DNA of 64,000 nt from Methylobacterium sp. (GCA_020253445.1 JADCBP010000006.1:62001-126000), one strand, 5' to 3'; positions 29,325 through 40,686 are shown, counted from the stretch's first letter. The notes: generated from the letters alone by a model not told the origin. Program-made: numbers and translations.

Positions 29325-29830
29325 ATGAGCTTGCTGGACCGTCCTTCCTCCTGCTGCGGGCATGATCATGAAGCCTCCATCCTTCGCCTGCTGGCGGAGG
29401 CGGAGACTGCCTGCAAGGCGCGTGGCGCGCGCCTGACGGAACAGCGCCGCGATGTGCTGCGCGCGCTGCTGGAGCATGGGCACCCGCTCGGCGCCTATGA
29501 CCTCATCGAGAAATTGCGGCCCGAAACCGGCCGCAGCCCCGCGCCGATCACCATCTACCGCGCGCTGGATTTCCTGCAGCAGCATGGGCTGATCCATCGC
29601 CTCGAAATGCTCAACGCCTTCGTCGCCTGCCCGCACAGCCACCGCGCGGGCGAGCGGATCACCTTCCTTATCTGCGAGCAATGCAACCATGTGGAAGAAG
29701 TGTTGACGAAGGAGATCGATCAGGCCCTGCAGGGCCTTGCGGCACGCCATGGCTTTACGCCCGATCGCATCGTCTTCGAAGTGGCCGGCACTTGCCGCGC
29801 CTGCCGCACGGCCAGAGAGGCCCGCGCGTC

Positions 29831-29834
<4 letters not shown>
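29325..29834 (+). CDS. zur: Fur-family transcriptional regulator, Zur-like
   Basis: Metal-dependent repressor, 169 residues. The winged helix shows [20 protein letters not shown] and [20 protein letters not shown]. The domain after it has [24 protein letters not shown] and a C-terminal CRAC, giving the two CxxC structural zinc sites of Fur/Zur. The EMLNAFVAC segment is closer to Zur than to Fur, so zinc uptake control is likely. The stop overlaps the ispG start (ATGA), an arrangement seen in other Rhizobiales; why a zinc regulator is coupled to isoprenoid synthesis is unclear. Confidence 0.85.
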
Positions 29835-31087
<1,253 letters not shown>

Positions 31088-31111
31088 GGATTTCGCGGCG
31101 CTGAGCCCGGT

Positions 31112-31795
31112 TCAGGCTGCCTTCACCAGGCTCTGGAACAGGCCGAGGCCATCCGTGCCGCCGACGAGGCTTTCGATCAGGTTTTCCGGGTGCGGCATCA
31201 TGCCCAGCACGCGGAGGTTTTCCGAATAGACCCCGGCAATCGCGTTGCGCGACCCGTTCGGGTTGCGCTTCGTCACGTCGCCATCGGCATCGCAATAGCG
31301 GAAGGCCACGCGGCCCTCGCCCTCAAGGCGGGCCAGTGTCTCATCATCGGTGACGTAGTTGCCTTCGCCATGGGCGATGCAGACCTCGATGACCTGCCCC
31401 TTGCTGTAGAGGCCGGCAAACGCCGTATCGTTGCGCTCGACGCGCAGATGCTGCATGCGGCAGACGAATTTCAGCCCGGCATTGCGCATCAGCACGCCCG
31501 GCAGCAGCCCGGCCTCGCAGGCGATCTGGAAGCCGTTGCACACCGCGAGCACATAGCCGCCCTTGGCCGCATGGTTCCGCACGGCCTCCATGATCGGCGC
31601 GCGCGCCGCGATGGCCCCGCAGCGCAGGTAATCGCCATAGGAGAAGCCGCCCGGCAGCACAACGACATCCGTGCCGGTGGGCAGAGCCGAATCCGCGTGC
31701 CAGGCATGCACCGCCTCGCCACCCGCCAGCGTGAAGGCCCGGGCGATATCCTCCTGGCGATTGATTCCGGGGAAGGTGACGACGGCGGCGCGCAT
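31112..31795 (-). CDS. purQ: Phosphoribosylformylglycinamidine synthase, glutaminase subunit PurQ
   Basis: Class I glutamine amidotransferase that supplies ammonia to PurL for the FGAR-to-FGAM step of purine synthesis. The 227-residue protein has the nucleophile Cys in GYVLAVCNGFQIACEAGLLP and the catalytic His/Glu in MMPHPENLIE. The early motif reads FPGINRQED where many alphaproteobacteria have FPGSNCDRD. It works as PurL-PurQ-PurS in organisms with the small PurL; purS is in this cluster and purL is not in the window. A lipoprotein gene separates it from purS. Confidence 0.95.
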   Translation of the reverse strand: MRAAVVTFPGINRQEDIARAFTLAGGEAVHAWHADSALPTGTDVVVLPGGFSYGDYLRCGAIAARAPIMEAVRNHAAKGGYVLAVCNGFQIACEAGLLPGVLMRNAGLKFVCRMQHLRVERNDTAFAGLYSKGQVIEVCIAHGEGNYVTDDETLARLEGEGRVAFRYCDADGDVTKRNPNGSRNAIAGVYSENLRVLGMMPHPENLIESLVGGTDGLGLFQSLVKAA

Positions 31796-31810
31796 GGAAT
31801 TTCGTTTTCC

Positions 31811-32389
31811 TCACGAGCGGGGTCTAGGACCACCGTCCTTGATTTCGACTGCGTTCAGGAACAGTTCGAGGTTACGGCGAGCCACGTCACTGTTCGCGGA
31901 ACGCGAACTGATCGAGAAAGCCAGATTGCCGGGGAATACCGCCGTGTAGTGGGAGTATTCCATCTTGCCGTCGATTTCTTTGCGCAGCACATGATGCGTG
32001 CTGGGGAAGCCTCTATGTGTCGAGACACGCGCTGCGGAAACGATGGCCCAGCCATCCGCCTTCATACTATCCGTATTGGCAATCGCTAAAGCCTGAAGAG
32101 CCTCCCGATCCGGCTTCCTCGTGGGGCTTACGATGCGGGCATATGTGACGACAGAAGGCGCAGCGCAGGCCAAGGGCCTGCAGATGAAAACGGTCCGAGC
32201 AGTTGAACCGGAATCGAGCCGGTGGACCGTCCATTTCTCGGTATCGGGATTTTCGAGAGCCAATCTTGTTTGCCCCGGTCGGATGGGGGCATCGAACTGT
32301 TCTCGCGTGAGTGTGCCGGGCTTCGGACCCCCGGTTTGGCAGCCAGCCAGAAACAAGGCAGCCAGACAAACTCCAAAAATCGCCTTCAT
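31811..32389 (-). CDS. Predicted lipoprotein of unknown function inside the pur cluster
   Basis: The 192-residue product starts MKAIFGVCLAALFLAGCQTG with a lipobox (LAGC), so it should be lipid-anchored at Cys17 and exposed to the periplasm. The rest has no motif I recognise. It has two further Cys residues (ICRPLACAAPS) that could pair. AGGGGGAG precedes the ATG at 32389. It sits between purS and purQ on the same strand, 36 bases from one and 15 from the other. Base composition appears lower in GC than its neighbours, hinting at later insertion. Confidence 0.8.
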   Translation of the reverse strand: MKAIFGVCLAALFLAGCQTGGPKPGTLTREQFDAPIRPGQTRLALENPDTEKWTVHRLDSGSTARTVFICRPLACAAPSVVTYARIVSPTRKPDREALQALAIANTDSMKADGWAIVSAARVSTHRGFPSTHHVLRKEIDGKMEYSHYTAVFPGNLAFSISSRSANSDVARRNLELFLNAVEIKDGGPRPRS

Positions 32390-32425
32390 CGCACTCCCCC
32401 TTACAAAAAATGGCGGCGACCCCCG

Positions 32426-32668
32426 TCAGGCCAGAACCTCAACCTTGTAGTTCTCAACCACCGTGTTCGCGAGCAGCTTCTCGCAGGCCTGCTTCAGGAG
32501 CGCCTCGGCGCGAGCCTTGTCCGCCGTCTCGACCTCGATATCGAACACCTTACCCTGTCGCACGGAGCCGATGCCCTCGAGGCCGAACGATTTCAGCGCG
32601 CCTTCAATGGCCTTGCCCTGCGGATCGAGAACGCCGTTCTTGAGGGTGACGGTGACTTTAGCCTTCAT
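32426..32668 (-). CDS. purS: PurS, small subunit of FGAM synthase
   Basis: An 80-residue dimeric protein that bridges PurL and PurQ and completes the FGAM synthase complex. It shows the family features MKAKVTVTLKNGVLDPQGKA, SVRQGKVFDIEV and the C-terminal CEKLLANTVVENYKVEV. It is preceded by a terminator-like hairpin in the purC-purS gap, so it may have its own promoter or depend on read-through. Confidence 0.95.
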   Translation of the reverse strand: MKAKVTVTLKNGVLDPQGKAIEGALKSFGLEGIGSVRQGKVFDIEVETADKARAEALLKQACEKLLANTVVENYKVEVLA

Positions 32669-32702
32669 GATCTTGGGCTTTCATGGGACGGCGCTCTCTG
32701 TC

Positions 32703-32740
32703 GAACAAAAGAAAAAGCGGGGAACGAACGCGCCCCGCTT
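32703..32740 (-). terminator. Terminator or attenuator between purC and purS
   Basis: Minus-strand reading: arms AAGCGGGG and CCCCGCTT around a 10-base loop, followed by TTTCTTTTGTT. This is a textbook rho-independent shape about 38 bases after the purC stop and 47 bases before the purS start. Confidence 0.75.
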
Positions 32741-32777
32741 AAGGAATTTCAGCCGTTGGCGCAACCGAAAGCGGCGC

Positions 32778-33572
32778 TCACTGCACCAGCCTCGGCCCTT
32801 CCGCCTTGGGGTTCTCCCCCTCGGTGAGGATGCCGAGGCGGCGCGCCACTTCCGAATAGGCCTCGATCAGCCCGCCCATGTCGCGGCGGAAGCGATCCTT
32901 GTCCATCTTGTCGTTGGATTTGATGTCCCAGAGGCGGCACGAATCGGGGGAGATTTCATCCGCCACCACGATGCGCATCATGTCGCCTTCGTAGAGCCGG
33001 CCGCATTCCATCTTGAAATCGACGAGGCGGATGCCAACGCCAAGGAACAGGCCGGTGAGGAAATCATTGACGCGAATGGCCAATGCCATGATGTCGTCGA
33101 TTTCCTGCGGGGTCGCCCAGCCAAAGGCGGTGATGTGCTCTTCGGAAACCATCGGATCGTTCAGCGCGTCGTTCTTGTAATAGAACTCGATGATCGAACG
33201 CGGCAGTGGCGTGCCTTCATCGAGGCCAAGCCGCTGGGCCAGCGAGCCCGCCGCCACGTTGCGCACCACCACTTCCAGCGGGATGATTTCCACCTCGCGG
33301 ATCAACTGCTCGCGCATGTTGAGCCGCTTGATGAAATGCGTCGGAACGCCGATCGAGTTCAGCTGGTTGAAGATGTATTCCGAGATGCGATTGTTCAGAA
33401 CGCCCTTGCCATCGATCACATCATGCTTCTTGGCGTTGAACGCGGTGGCGTCATCCTTGAAGTGCTGCACGAGCGTTCCCGGCTCCGGTCCCTCGAACAG
33501 GACCTTTGCCTTGCCTTCATAAATGCGGCGGCGACGATTCATCGGGTTGTACCGGGCTTTCAGAAAATCCAT
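32778..33572 (-). CDS. purC: Phosphoribosylaminoimidazole-succinocarboxamide synthase (SAICAR synthetase)
   Basis: ATP-dependent ligase joining CAIR and aspartate in purine synthesis. Characteristic blocks are [66 protein letters not shown] and [16 protein letters not shown] 33572 ([10 protein letters not shown]) has AAGGAG ten bases upstream; ATG 33542 (MNRRRR), where many homologues start, lacks a ribosome site here. It leads the minus-strand pur cluster and is divergent from the zeta-inhibitor gene. Confidence 0.96.
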   Translation of the reverse strand: MDFLKARYNPMNRRRRIYEGKAKVLFEGPEPGTLVQHFKDDATAFNAKKHDVIDGKGVLNNRISEYIFNQLNSIGVPTHFIKRLNMREQLIREVEIIPLEVVVRNVAAGSLAQRLGLDEGTPLPRSIIEFYYKNDALNDPMVSEEHITAFGWATPQEIDDIMALAIRVNDFLTGLFLGVGIRLVDFKMECGRLYEGDMMRIVVADEISPDSCRLWDIKSNDKMDKDRFRRDMGGLIEAYSEVARRLGILTEGENPKAEGPRLVQ

Positions 33573-33839
33573 GGGTGCCGTGGCTCCTTCACGCGCGAGA
33601 AGCGCCGGCGTTCGCGGGTTCGGGCCGGAACCGGCGCGGAAGGCAGAAGCTCCGCGCAGGGGCCCGACCGGGCCTTCCTCTCCATCCCTAGCCCATCCGG
33701 AACCGAGATACAATGTTGCCATGCCAATTGGCGGGGGATACCCCCGGAACCAGGGCGCGCATCGCCCATTGATTTCGCTTCGTTCGGCCCCTATTCCCAC
33801 AGGGAAACCCTCGCGACCTTCCCCAAGCGGAGACCAGAC

Positions 33840-34163
33840 ATGACCACTTTCGACGAACGCAAGGATGCCGCCGAAAAGAAGTTCGCGCATGATGCCGAAC
33901 TCGAATTCAAGGCCAATGCCCGCCGCAACAAGCTGCTGGGCCTCTGGGTCGCCGAGAAGCTCGGCAAGTCCGGCGCGGATGCGGAAGCCTATGCCAGAAG
34001 CGTGGTGATGGCCGATTTCGAGGAGGCCGGCGATGACGACGTGCTGCGCAAGGTGAAGAAGGATCTGGACGCCGGCGGCGTGGCCATCGATGATACGGCC
34101 ATCCGCAAGGCCATGACGGACCTTCTCGCCCGCGCCATCGACGAGATCAAGGCGGGCCGCTGA
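33840..34163 (+). CDS. F1-ATPase inhibitor zeta subunit (DUF1476)
   Basis: Small helical protein of 107 residues starting [20 protein letters not shown], the diagnostic DUF1476 start. In Paracoccus denitrificans this family is the zeta subunit that blocks ATP hydrolysis by F1FO-ATP synthase through its N-terminal segment. That role is taken from the family. It is alphaproteobacteria-specific, so it also marks the taxon. It sits between purC (divergent) and an aldolase gene, away from the atp operon. Confidence 0.92.
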   Translation: MTTFDERKDAAEKKFAHDAELEFKANARRNKLLGLWVAEKLGKSGADAEAYARSVVMADFEEAGDDDVLRKVKKDLDAGGVAIDDTAIRKAMTDLLARAIDEIKAGR

Positions 34164-34230
34164 GCCCGTTTTTTCCGGCCGATTCAGCCGGAAGACCGGG
34201 GCAGCCGGAACACGAGAGCGAGACACGATC

Positions 34231-35004
34231 ATGAGCGACCATCTGACCGGGTTCCGGGCCCGTCTTCAGGCCGGGCCCACCGCCTTTGCCGCCTGGTGCG
34301 CCATGCGGGAACCGGCCGTGGCCGAGACCATTCTCAAGGAAGGCTTCGATTGCGCGGTTCTCGATTGGCAGCATGGCTACCATGACCAGGCCTCGATCGA
34401 AGCCGGCATCCTGATCGCGCAAGCCTATCGCAAGCCTGCCATGGTTCGCATCGGCGTCGGCGATTTCGCCGGTGCCGCCCGCTTTCTTGATTGGGGCGCG
34501 GTCGGTATCATCGCGCCGATGATCAATTCCGCAGCCGATGCAAAGGCGCTCGTCGATTTCCTGAAATATCCGCCGCTCGGCAGCCGTTCCTGGGGGCCGA
34601 TGCGCGCCATGGGGCTGACGGGCCTTTCCAATGGCGAGCAGCTCGAGCGCGCGAATGATTCCAGCATCGTGATCGCGATGATCGAGACGCGCGAGGGCTT
34701 CGCCGCTCTGGACGAGATTCTGGCCGTGCCGGGTCTCGATGGCGTGTTCGTCGGGCCCAGCGACCTTTCCATCGCGCTCACGAACGGGGCGACCATCGAC
34801 CCGCTCTACGCGGAAGTGGACGCTGCCGTGCAGCTGATCGCGCGGAAGACACGCGCGGCGGGCAAGATCGTCTCGGCGTTCTGCCCGGATGGCAAGCGCG
34901 CGAATGAGCTCGCGAAGCTCGGCTACACGCTGCTCTCCGTCGGCACGGATGGCTTCCTTCTCCGATCCGCGGCACGTGCGGAACTGGCCCGGGCAAAGGG
35001 CTGA
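34231..35004 (+). CDS. HpcH/HpaI-family class II aldolase
   Basis: Metal-dependent aldolase of about 257 residues with a TIM-barrel fold; relatives cleave 4-hydroxy-2-oxoheptanedioate or 2-keto-3-deoxy sugar acids to pyruvate and an aldehyde. Visible elements are [17 protein letters not shown] (catalytic His), MVRIGVGD with the substrate Arg, [28 protein letters not shown] with a metal Glu, and FVGPSDLS with the metal Asp. The exact substrate cannot be decided. It appears to be a single gene. Confidence 0.9.
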   Translation: MSDHLTGFRARLQAGPTAFAAWCAMREPAVAETILKEGFDCAVLDWQHGYHDQASIEAGILIAQAYRKPAMVRIGVGDFAGAARFLDWGAVGIIAPMINSAADAKALVDFLKYPPLGSRSWGPMRAMGLTGLSNGEQLERANDSSIVIAMIETREGFAALDEILAVPGLDGVFVGPSDLSIALTNGATIDPLYAEVDAAVQLIARKTRAAGKIVSAFCPDGKRANELAKLGYTLLSVGTDGFLLRSAARAELARAKG

Positions 35005-35010
35005 GCGCCC

Positions 35011-35664
35011 TCAGCGCCGCAGGTTCTGGGCGATGAACTCGCCCCCGTGGCGCAGGCCATCGGGGTCGATCCCATGACCGACACCGACCGAGAGATGCCA
35101 CTGGCAGGGAATTTCCGCCTTGCCGAAGCTCGCCATCGCATCGAACAGCGCATCGACCGGGATCACATTGTCCTGGTCGCCATGCACCAGCAGGATCGGC
35201 GGCTTGCCGGTTGCCTGTTCCTTGAGGTGCTCGCCCCCGACAAGATGGCCGGAATAGCCGATGATCGCGGCGGGCGGCACCCGACGCCGCAAACCCACAT
35301 GCAACGCCGTCATCGCGCCCTGGCTGAAGCCGACGAGCGCCAGCCGATCCGGCCCGAGGCCGTGGCGCACAAGTTCGGCATCGAGGAAGGCATCCACATC
35401 CGCATGCACCTGGTTCACCCCGCGCCAGCGCTCGCCGGGATCGCGGAAGGTCAATTCCCACCATTGCCGGCCCATGGGCGACATGCCGCAGGGCTCCGGC
35501 GCATGGGGCGAAACAAACGCGGCATCGGGCAGCAATTCCTGCCATCTCCGCCCGAGATCGATCAGGTCGTTCCCGTCCGCGCCATAGCCGTGCATGAACA
35601 CCACGAGCGCGCGCGCCTGGCCGGAGGCCGGCTGCAGGCGGGGACCATCTAGCGGACGCGGCAT
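35011..35664 (-). CDS. Alpha/beta-hydrolase, phospholipase/carboxylesterase family
   Basis: Serine esterase of 217 residues. The catalytic Ser is in LALVGFSQGAMTALHVG, Asp in ILLVHGDQDNVIPV and His in SVGVGHGIDPDG. The family (Abhydrolase_2, YpfH-like/carboxylesterase) has broad short-chain esterase or acyl-protein thioesterase activity. ATG 35664 is favoured by GGAGG six bases upstream over the GTG five codons earlier. It converges with the aldolase gene, stop to stop, with six bases between. Confidence 0.88.
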   Translation of the reverse strand: MPRPLDGPRLQPASGQARALVVFMHGYGADGNDLIDLGRRWQELLPDAAFVSPHAPEPCGMSPMGRQWWELTFRDPGERWRGVNQVHADVDAFLDAELVRHGLGPDRLALVGFSQGAMTALHVGLRRRVPPAAIIGYSGHLVGGEHLKEQATGKPPILLVHGDQDNVIPVDALFDAMASFGKAEIPCQWHLSVGVGHGIDPDGLRHGGEFIAQNLRR

Positions 35665-35757
35665 CTCTTCCTCCGACACTTTTCATCGGCATCTTCTTCA
35701 CGCGAACCGGCGACCGCCCCCGCCCTCGCAGGGGCATGCTTCGCTTGAAGATGCATT

Positions 35758-36990
35758 TCAGGCCGCGCGCAAGGCCTCGACCGGGTCGAGCCGCGCGGCC
35801 CGGAAAGCGGGATAGAAGCCCGAGACGATCCCGACAAGCCCCGAGAAGACAAAAGCCGTGACCACCACGAGGGGATCGACAAGCAACGGCCAGCCCGCCT
35901 TCATCGCCGTGATGATGGCAATCCCGATGCCGATCCCGATGCCGATCAACCCGCCGATCAGCGCGATGGTCGTCGCCTCGATCAGGAACTGGCCCATCAC
36001 ATCGAGCGGACGCGCGCCCACGGCCATCCTGAGGCCGATCTCCTTCGTGCGCTCGGTGACCGATACCAGCATGATGTTCATGATGCCGATGCCCCCCACC
36101 ACGAGGCTCACGGCCGCCACCGAGAGCAGGAGCATCGCCATGGTGCGGGCACTTTCCTCGCGCGTCGCCTGGATCTCGGCCATGTTCCTGAGCGAGAAAT
36201 CATCGTCGCGGCCATCCTGGATGCGATGGCGCTGGCGCAGCAGGCGCCTCATCTCCTCCTCGGCGGCGGAGAGATCCTCGCCTTCCCTGATCTTGACCAT
36301 GATCTGGTTGACCGAGCGGTTCTTGGCCCGGTTGGTGCCCACCACACGCTGCCGCGCGGTCTGCAGCGGCAGGAGGATCACGTCGTCCTGGTCCTGCCCG
36401 AACATGCTCTGCCCCTTGGGGCTCATCACGCCGATCACCTCGAAGGGCACGTTGCGCACGCGGATCTGCGCACCGACGGGATCATTCCCCCCGAAAAGCT
36501 CGCGCTGCACGGTCTGGCCGATCAGCGCCACCTGCCCGCCGCGGCGGGTCTCCTCCTCGGAGAATTCGCGCCCGCGCTCCACCACCCAGTCGCGTGCGAC
36601 GAAGTAATCGAGATCGACGCCGATGGCGCTCGTCGCCCAGTTCTGCCCGCCGGAAACCACCTGCACGCCGCCGCGCACCAAAGGCGCCGCCGCCTGCACG
36701 GCGGGGATCTCGGTCTTGAGGGCCTGCGCATCGGCATCGGTCAGCGTCGAGGCATTTCCGGTGCCGAGCCGCGCGCCGCCCTGGGTGATATTGCCGGGAA
36801 TGACGATGATGAGATTGGCGCCGAGCGACTGGATCTGTGCATTCACGCGTTCGCGCGCGCCATTGCCCACGGCGACCATGGCGATGACCGCCGCGACGCC
36901 GATCACGATGCCGAGCATGGTGAGCACCGAGCGCAGGGCATGCGCGCGAATGGCCGAGAGCGAGGAAAGGATGGCATCCAGAAAGCTCAT
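35758..36990 (-). CDS. MacB-like ABC transporter permease
   Basis: Permease subunit of a MacAB-type (type VII ABC) exporter, 410 residues. It has the N-terminal helix [20 protein letters not shown], a large periplasmic MacB_PCD domain (about residues 45-260), and three C-terminal helices in the FtsX domain, with [20 protein letters not shown] and [17 protein letters not shown] between them. The ATPase is a separate gene just upstream rather than fused as in E. coli MacB. ATG 36990 overlaps no neighbour and leaves a ten-base gap. Confidence 0.93.
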   Translation of the reverse strand: MSFLDAILSSLSAIRAHALRSVLTMLGIVIGVAAVIAMVAVGNGARERVNAQIQSLGANLIIVIPGNITQGGARLGTGNASTLTDADAQALKTEIPAVQAAAPLVRGGVQVVSGGQNWATSAIGVDLDYFVARDWVVERGREFSEEETRRGGQVALIGQTVQRELFGGNDPVGAQIRVRNVPFEVIGVMSPKGQSMFGQDQDDVILLPLQTARQRVVGTNRAKNRSVNQIMVKIREGEDLSAAEEEMRRLLRQRHRIQDGRDDDFSLRNMAEIQATREESARTMAMLLLSVAAVSLVVGGIGIMNIMLVSVTERTKEIGLRMAVGARPLDVMGQFLIEATTIALIGGLIGIGIGIGIAIITAMKAGWPLLVDPLVVVTAFVFSGLVGIVSGFYPAFRAARLDPVEALRAA

Positions 36991-37000
36991 GGCCGGAAAC

Positions 37001-37747
37001 TCATGCCGCTTCCGACCATTCCGCGAGCGCGGCCGCTGCATCGCGCGGGGCCTGTTCGGCATCGGAGACAATTTTCCCATCGCGGAAGCGGATGACCCGA
37101 GAGGCGAACGCCGCCACATCCGGCTCATGCGTCACCACGATCACCGTCACGCCGTCGCGGTTCAGCGCCTGGAACAAGGCCATGATGTCGAGCGAGGTGC
37201 GGCTGTCGAGCGCGCCGGTCGGCTCATCCGCGAGCAGGCAGGCGGGCCGGTTCACCAGCGCGCGGGCAATGGCCACGCGCTGCTGCTGGCCGCCGGAGAG
37301 CTGGAGCGGCAGATGCCGCATGCGATCGGCGAGGCCCACACGAGCCAGGGCCGCTTCCGCACGGGCACGACGCTCGCGTTTGGGCAGACCGGCATAGAGC
37401 ATCGGGAGTTCGACATTGCCGAGCGCATCGACGCGCTGCAGCAGGTTGAACTGCTGGAAGACAAAGCCGATCTCGCGGTTTCGCGTGCGCGCGAGCTCGG
37501 TCGGGGACAGGCGTCCCACTTCCACGCCCTTGAGGCGATAGGAGCCGGCACTCGGCTGGTCGAGACAGCCCAGCACATTCATGAAGGTCGATTTGCCGGA
37601 GCCTGAGGGACCCATCACCGCGACGAAAGACCCCTGCCGGATCTCGGTCGTCACGCCCGCCAGCGCGACCACGCGCTCCTCGCCCATCTGGTAGATGCGC
37701 TCGAGGTTCTCGACCGCGATCAGGGCGGGGGAGATGTCCGCTCCCAT
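37001..37747 (-). CDS. MacB-like ABC transporter ATP-binding protein (LolD/MacB family)
   Basis: Nucleotide-binding subunit, 248 residues. It has Walker [18 protein letters not shown]-loop VFQQFNLL, signature [15 protein letters not shown], Walker [12 protein letters not shown] and switch His in [12 protein letters not shown]. It pairs with the MacB-like permease downstream and the MacA-like adaptor upstream (three bases apart), forming a three-gene exporter operon. Substrates of such systems include macrolides, peptides and siderophores; none can be assigned here. Confidence 0.94.
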   Translation of the reverse strand: MGADISPALIAVENLERIYQMGEERVVALAGVTTEIRQGSFVAVMGPSGSGKSTFMNVLGCLDQPSAGSYRLKGVEVGRLSPTELARTRNREIGFVFQQFNLLQRVDALGNVELPMLYAGLPKRERRARAEAALARVGLADRMRHLPLQLSGGQQQRVAIARALVNRPACLLADEPTGALDSRTSLDIMALFQALNRDGVTVIVVTHEPDVAAFASRVIRFRDGKIVSDAEQAPRDAAAALAEWSEAA

Positions 37748-37750
37748 GGC

Positions 37751-39472
37751 TCAGAACCCGAAACGGAAGCCGGTGGAGGCCCGGTTGCGCGGCGTGCTGA
37801 CCACGCCATTGATGACCGCATCGCCCGGCTTGATCTCGCCGGAAAGCACCTCTGTCCAGGTGCCGTCGGTCGCGCCGATGCGCAGGTTCACCGGCTTGGG
37901 ATTGCCTTGGGAATCCAGCACATGCACCCGGCCCGGCACGCCCGCCTCCGCCACAGGCGGGGCACCCGCGCGCCCCTGCGCATCCTGGCCACGCGGCACC
38001 CGCGCCTCGCGGAAGGCGCGATATTTCTCACGCTGCTCCGGTGTCAGGATGGCCTCGAACTCGCGCGAAAAGCGCTGGCGTTCCTTGCGCGCCAACTCGC
38101 GGCGCTCCTCCGGATTGCCTGCGCGTTGCAGGGCCTCGCCCATGGCGCGCGCCAGCTTCTGCGCCTCGGCGAATTGCCTGTTGTCCAGCGCGAGTTCGGC
38201 CTTGAGGCTATCGAGAAGGGCTGTTGCCTGCCGCGCCGGGCCGCCGCCACCGCCGGCGGGCGGAGAGAAGGGTGCTGCGGCATCATCAGCTGGAGCCGGC
38301 GCGCTGACCCCACCCTCTCCGGGAGCGCCGGATGCGGCGCGAGGCACGCCGGGCGGCTGCCAGCGCAAGGCGGCATTGGAGACACGCAGCACATCCGCCT
38401 TCCGCTCGGTGAAGATGCGGGCATTGGCGGTCATGCCCGGAAGCAGCGCAAGATCGTCGTTCTTCACGGTGACGATGGTGGTGTAGATGACGACATTCTG
38501 CACGGTCTGGGAGCCGAGCCGGACGAGCCGCACCGTGCCGGTGAAGGTGCGCGCGGGATAGGCATTGACGGTGAACTCCACCGTCTGGCCCGGCTTCACG
38601 CGGCCGACATCGGTTTCATCGAGGTTGATGTTGACCTCGATGGTCTTGAGGTTCTGGGCCACGAGGAACAGCGTCGGTGCCTGCAGCGAGGCGGCCACGG
38701 TCTGCCCCAGCTCGACATTCCGCTGCACCACCACCCCATCCACGGAGGAGCGGATCTCGCTGTTCGCAAGGTCCACCTCGATCTGCCGCACCACGGCCTC
38801 GGCCTTGGCGATCTGCGCCTCGGAGGAAGCCTTCTGGGCCTCGACAACCTTCAGATCCGCCTCCAGCGCCACGATCTGAGCGCGGGCCGATGCCACCTGC
38901 GCCTCCGCGGAGAGGGCGGCGGAACGCAGGGCATCGCGTTGCGTCGTGGCATTCTGCAGGGCGACATCCGTTGCGATGCCCCGCTCCTTCAGGCTGGACT
39001 GGCGCTCGAAAGTCGCCTCGGCATCGCGAAAAAGCGTGCGCGCCCGCTCGGCCTGGGCCTGCACATCGCGCAGAACCGCGTCGACGCGCTGGAGATCGGC
39101 GCGGGTCTTCTCGGCTTGCGCATCATTGAGCTGGCGGGCGGCGCGCGCCTGCTGGAGATCGGCCATCGAACCATCGCGGCGCGCGAGCAGGGTGTCTCGA
39201 TTGAGGCGCGCGAGCACCTGGCCGGCCTTCACCTCGTCATTGTGGTCGGCGAGGATCTCCACCACCTGCCCGGAGAGCTGCGAGCCGACGATCACCGTCG
39301 TGGTCGCCAGCACGGTGCCCGTGGCGGAGACGGTCGCGATGATCGGCCCGCGCGAGATGTTATCGGTGCGATAGCGCGCAGCCTCGCCGCCTTCGCCGCC
39401 CGTGCGGGAAAGGAGAGCCCAGATTCCGAGACCGCCCGCGAGAACCAGAAGAATGAGGAACGCCTTGCGCAT
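37751..39472 (-). CDS. MacA-like periplasmic adaptor with an unusual LTPEQ-bearing insert
   Basis: Membrane-fusion protein linking the ABC pair to an outer-membrane channel. At 573 residues it is much longer than MacA (about 370). It has an N-terminal anchor (residues 4-20), a lipoyl half (TVSATGTVLATTTVIVGSQL), and a long coiled-coil hairpin (about 90-240) rich in Ala/Glu/Arg/Gln. The barrel ends ALRWQPPGVP. A Pro/Gly-rich linker and a helical block with EFEAILTPEQREKYRAFREA (about residues 470-490) follow, like the LTxxQ repeats of Spy/CpxP. The final domain has VNLRIGATDGTWTEVLSGEI. Confidence 0.9.
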   Translation of the reverse strand: MRKAFLILLVLAGGLGIWALLSRTGGEGGEAARYRTDNISRGPIIATVSATGTVLATTTVIVGSQLSGQVVEILADHNDEVKAGQVLARLNRDTLLARRDGSMADLQQARAARQLNDAQAEKTRADLQRVDAVLRDVQAQAERARTLFRDAEATFERQSSLKERGIATDVALQNATTQRDALRSAALSAEAQVASARAQIVALEADLKVVEAQKASSEAQIAKAEAVVRQIEVDLANSEIRSSVDGVVVQRNVELGQTVAASLQAPTLFLVAQNLKTIEVNINLDETDVGRVKPGQTVEFTVNAYPARTFTGTVRLVRLGSQTVQNVVIYTTIVTVKNDDLALLPGMTANARIFTERKADVLRVSNAALRWQPPGVPRAASGAPGEGGVSAPAPADDAAAPFSPPAGGGGGPARQATALLDSLKAELALDNRQFAEAQKLARAMGEALQRAGNPEERRELARKERQRFSREFEAILTPEQREKYRAFREARVPRGQDAQGRAGAPPVAEAGVPGRVHVLDSQGNPKPVNLRIGATDGTWTEVLSGEIKPGDAVINGVVSTPRNRASTGFRFGF

Positions 39473-39529
39473 GGCCCTTCATACCACCCGGTATTCGGAC
39501 CTGTCACATAAAGGCTTTGTCATGTGCGC

Positions 39530-40447
39530 TCACCGGTCGCGATCGCGATTGAAGATCAGCACATCGACCAGTGGTTCGGCGCTAGAACCGAAGGCGGAAT
39601 CGAGCGCGGCAATCGCCTCCTCCGTCACCGCGGCGAGCCGCATGCGGGCGCCTTCGAGGCCCATCAGGCTCACCAGAGTCGCCTTGCCGGCTCTGGCATC
39701 CTTCGCCACCGCCTTGCCCACCACGGCCGCCTCGCCCTCGATATCGAGCAGGTCGTCGCGGATCTGGAAGGCGAAGCCAAGGGCCTCGCCGTAGGATTTC
39801 AAGGCGCGGCGTTCGGCCATCGGCACCGGCGCGGCGAGCAGGCCGCCGGCTTCCGCCGCGAAACGGATCAGCGCGCCGGTTTTCAGCGCCTGCAGATGGC
39901 GGATGGAGGAAAGCCCCTGCCGGGGTGGCCGGCCGTTCTTGGAGAAGCGGCCCTCCGCCGCCAGATCCAGCATCTGGCCGCCAACCATGCCATCAAGCCC
40001 CGCCGCCTCGGCAAGCGCCGCGACCAGCTTCGACCGCGTGGAAGCACGCGGAGCGGTTCGGCGATCGGCGAGGATCGCGAAGGCCATGGTCAACAGGGCG
40101 TCGCCCGCAAGAATCGCGGTGGCCTCGTCGAAGGCGATATGCGCGGTAGGCTGGCCCCGGCGCAGATCATCATTGTCCATCGCGGGCAGATCGTCATGCA
40201 CCAGCGAGTAGCAATGCACGGCCTCGAGTGCGGCCGCCACCCGCAGGGGGCCTTCGCCATCAAGGCCGAAGAGCCGGGCAGTTTCAAGGACGAGATAAGG
40301 CCTGAGCCGCTTCCCGCCTGTGAACACCGCATGCCGCATGGCTGCCACCAGCCGCTCGGGCCTGCCACGTTCCGAAAGGAGGCCGCCGAGGCAACCCTCC
40401 ACTGCCGAGGCATGGCGCTCCAGCCGCGCCCGAAACTCCATCCGCAT
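39530..40447 (-). CDS. ispA: Polyprenyl diphosphate synthase, farnesyl diphosphate synthase type
   Basis: Trans-prenyltransferase making C15 (possibly C20) prenyl diphosphate from IPP and DMAPP. The 305-residue protein has [14 protein letters not shown], the first Asp-rich motif [20 protein letters not shown], the second [12 protein letters not shown] and KTGALIRFA. The CYSLVHDD residues before the first motif and overall length match bacterial IspA. ATG 40447 follows AGGGGG seven bases upstream; a TTG two codons earlier is less likely. It is not next to dxs here. rpmF is divergent. Confidence 0.92.
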   Translation of the reverse strand: MRMEFRARLERHASAVEGCLGGLLSERGRPERLVAAMRHAVFTGGKRLRPYLVLETARLFGLDGEGPLRVAAALEAVHCYSLVHDDLPAMDNDDLRRGQPTAHIAFDEATAILAGDALLTMAFAILADRRTAPRASTRSKLVAALAEAAGLDGMVGGQMLDLAAEGRFSKNGRPPRQGLSSIRHLQALKTGALIRFAAEAGGLLAAPVPMAERRALKSYGEALGFAFQIRDDLLDIEGEAAVVGKAVAKDARAGKATLVSLMGLEGARMRLAAVTEEAIAALDSAFGSSAEPLVDVLIFNRDRDR

Positions 40448-40686
40448 CACCAATCCCCCTGCCGGTCGCGCCGGCTCCTGATCGCAGGGGAAGCCGCCTC
40501 CAAGGGAAAATCAAGTCAAGTCGTGCGCTTCTCCAAAACGAGCGCGTTTCGCGCTGGCTTTTGGCCATTGATGCGTGTATAGCGCCACAACTTCCGTTTC
40601 GGCCGGGATCGCGACAGGCTTCGATGAGGCCTGCGAGATCGGCTTTCGCCGCGGGGCAAGGCCTCGCGAACCTTTGGAGTATCACG

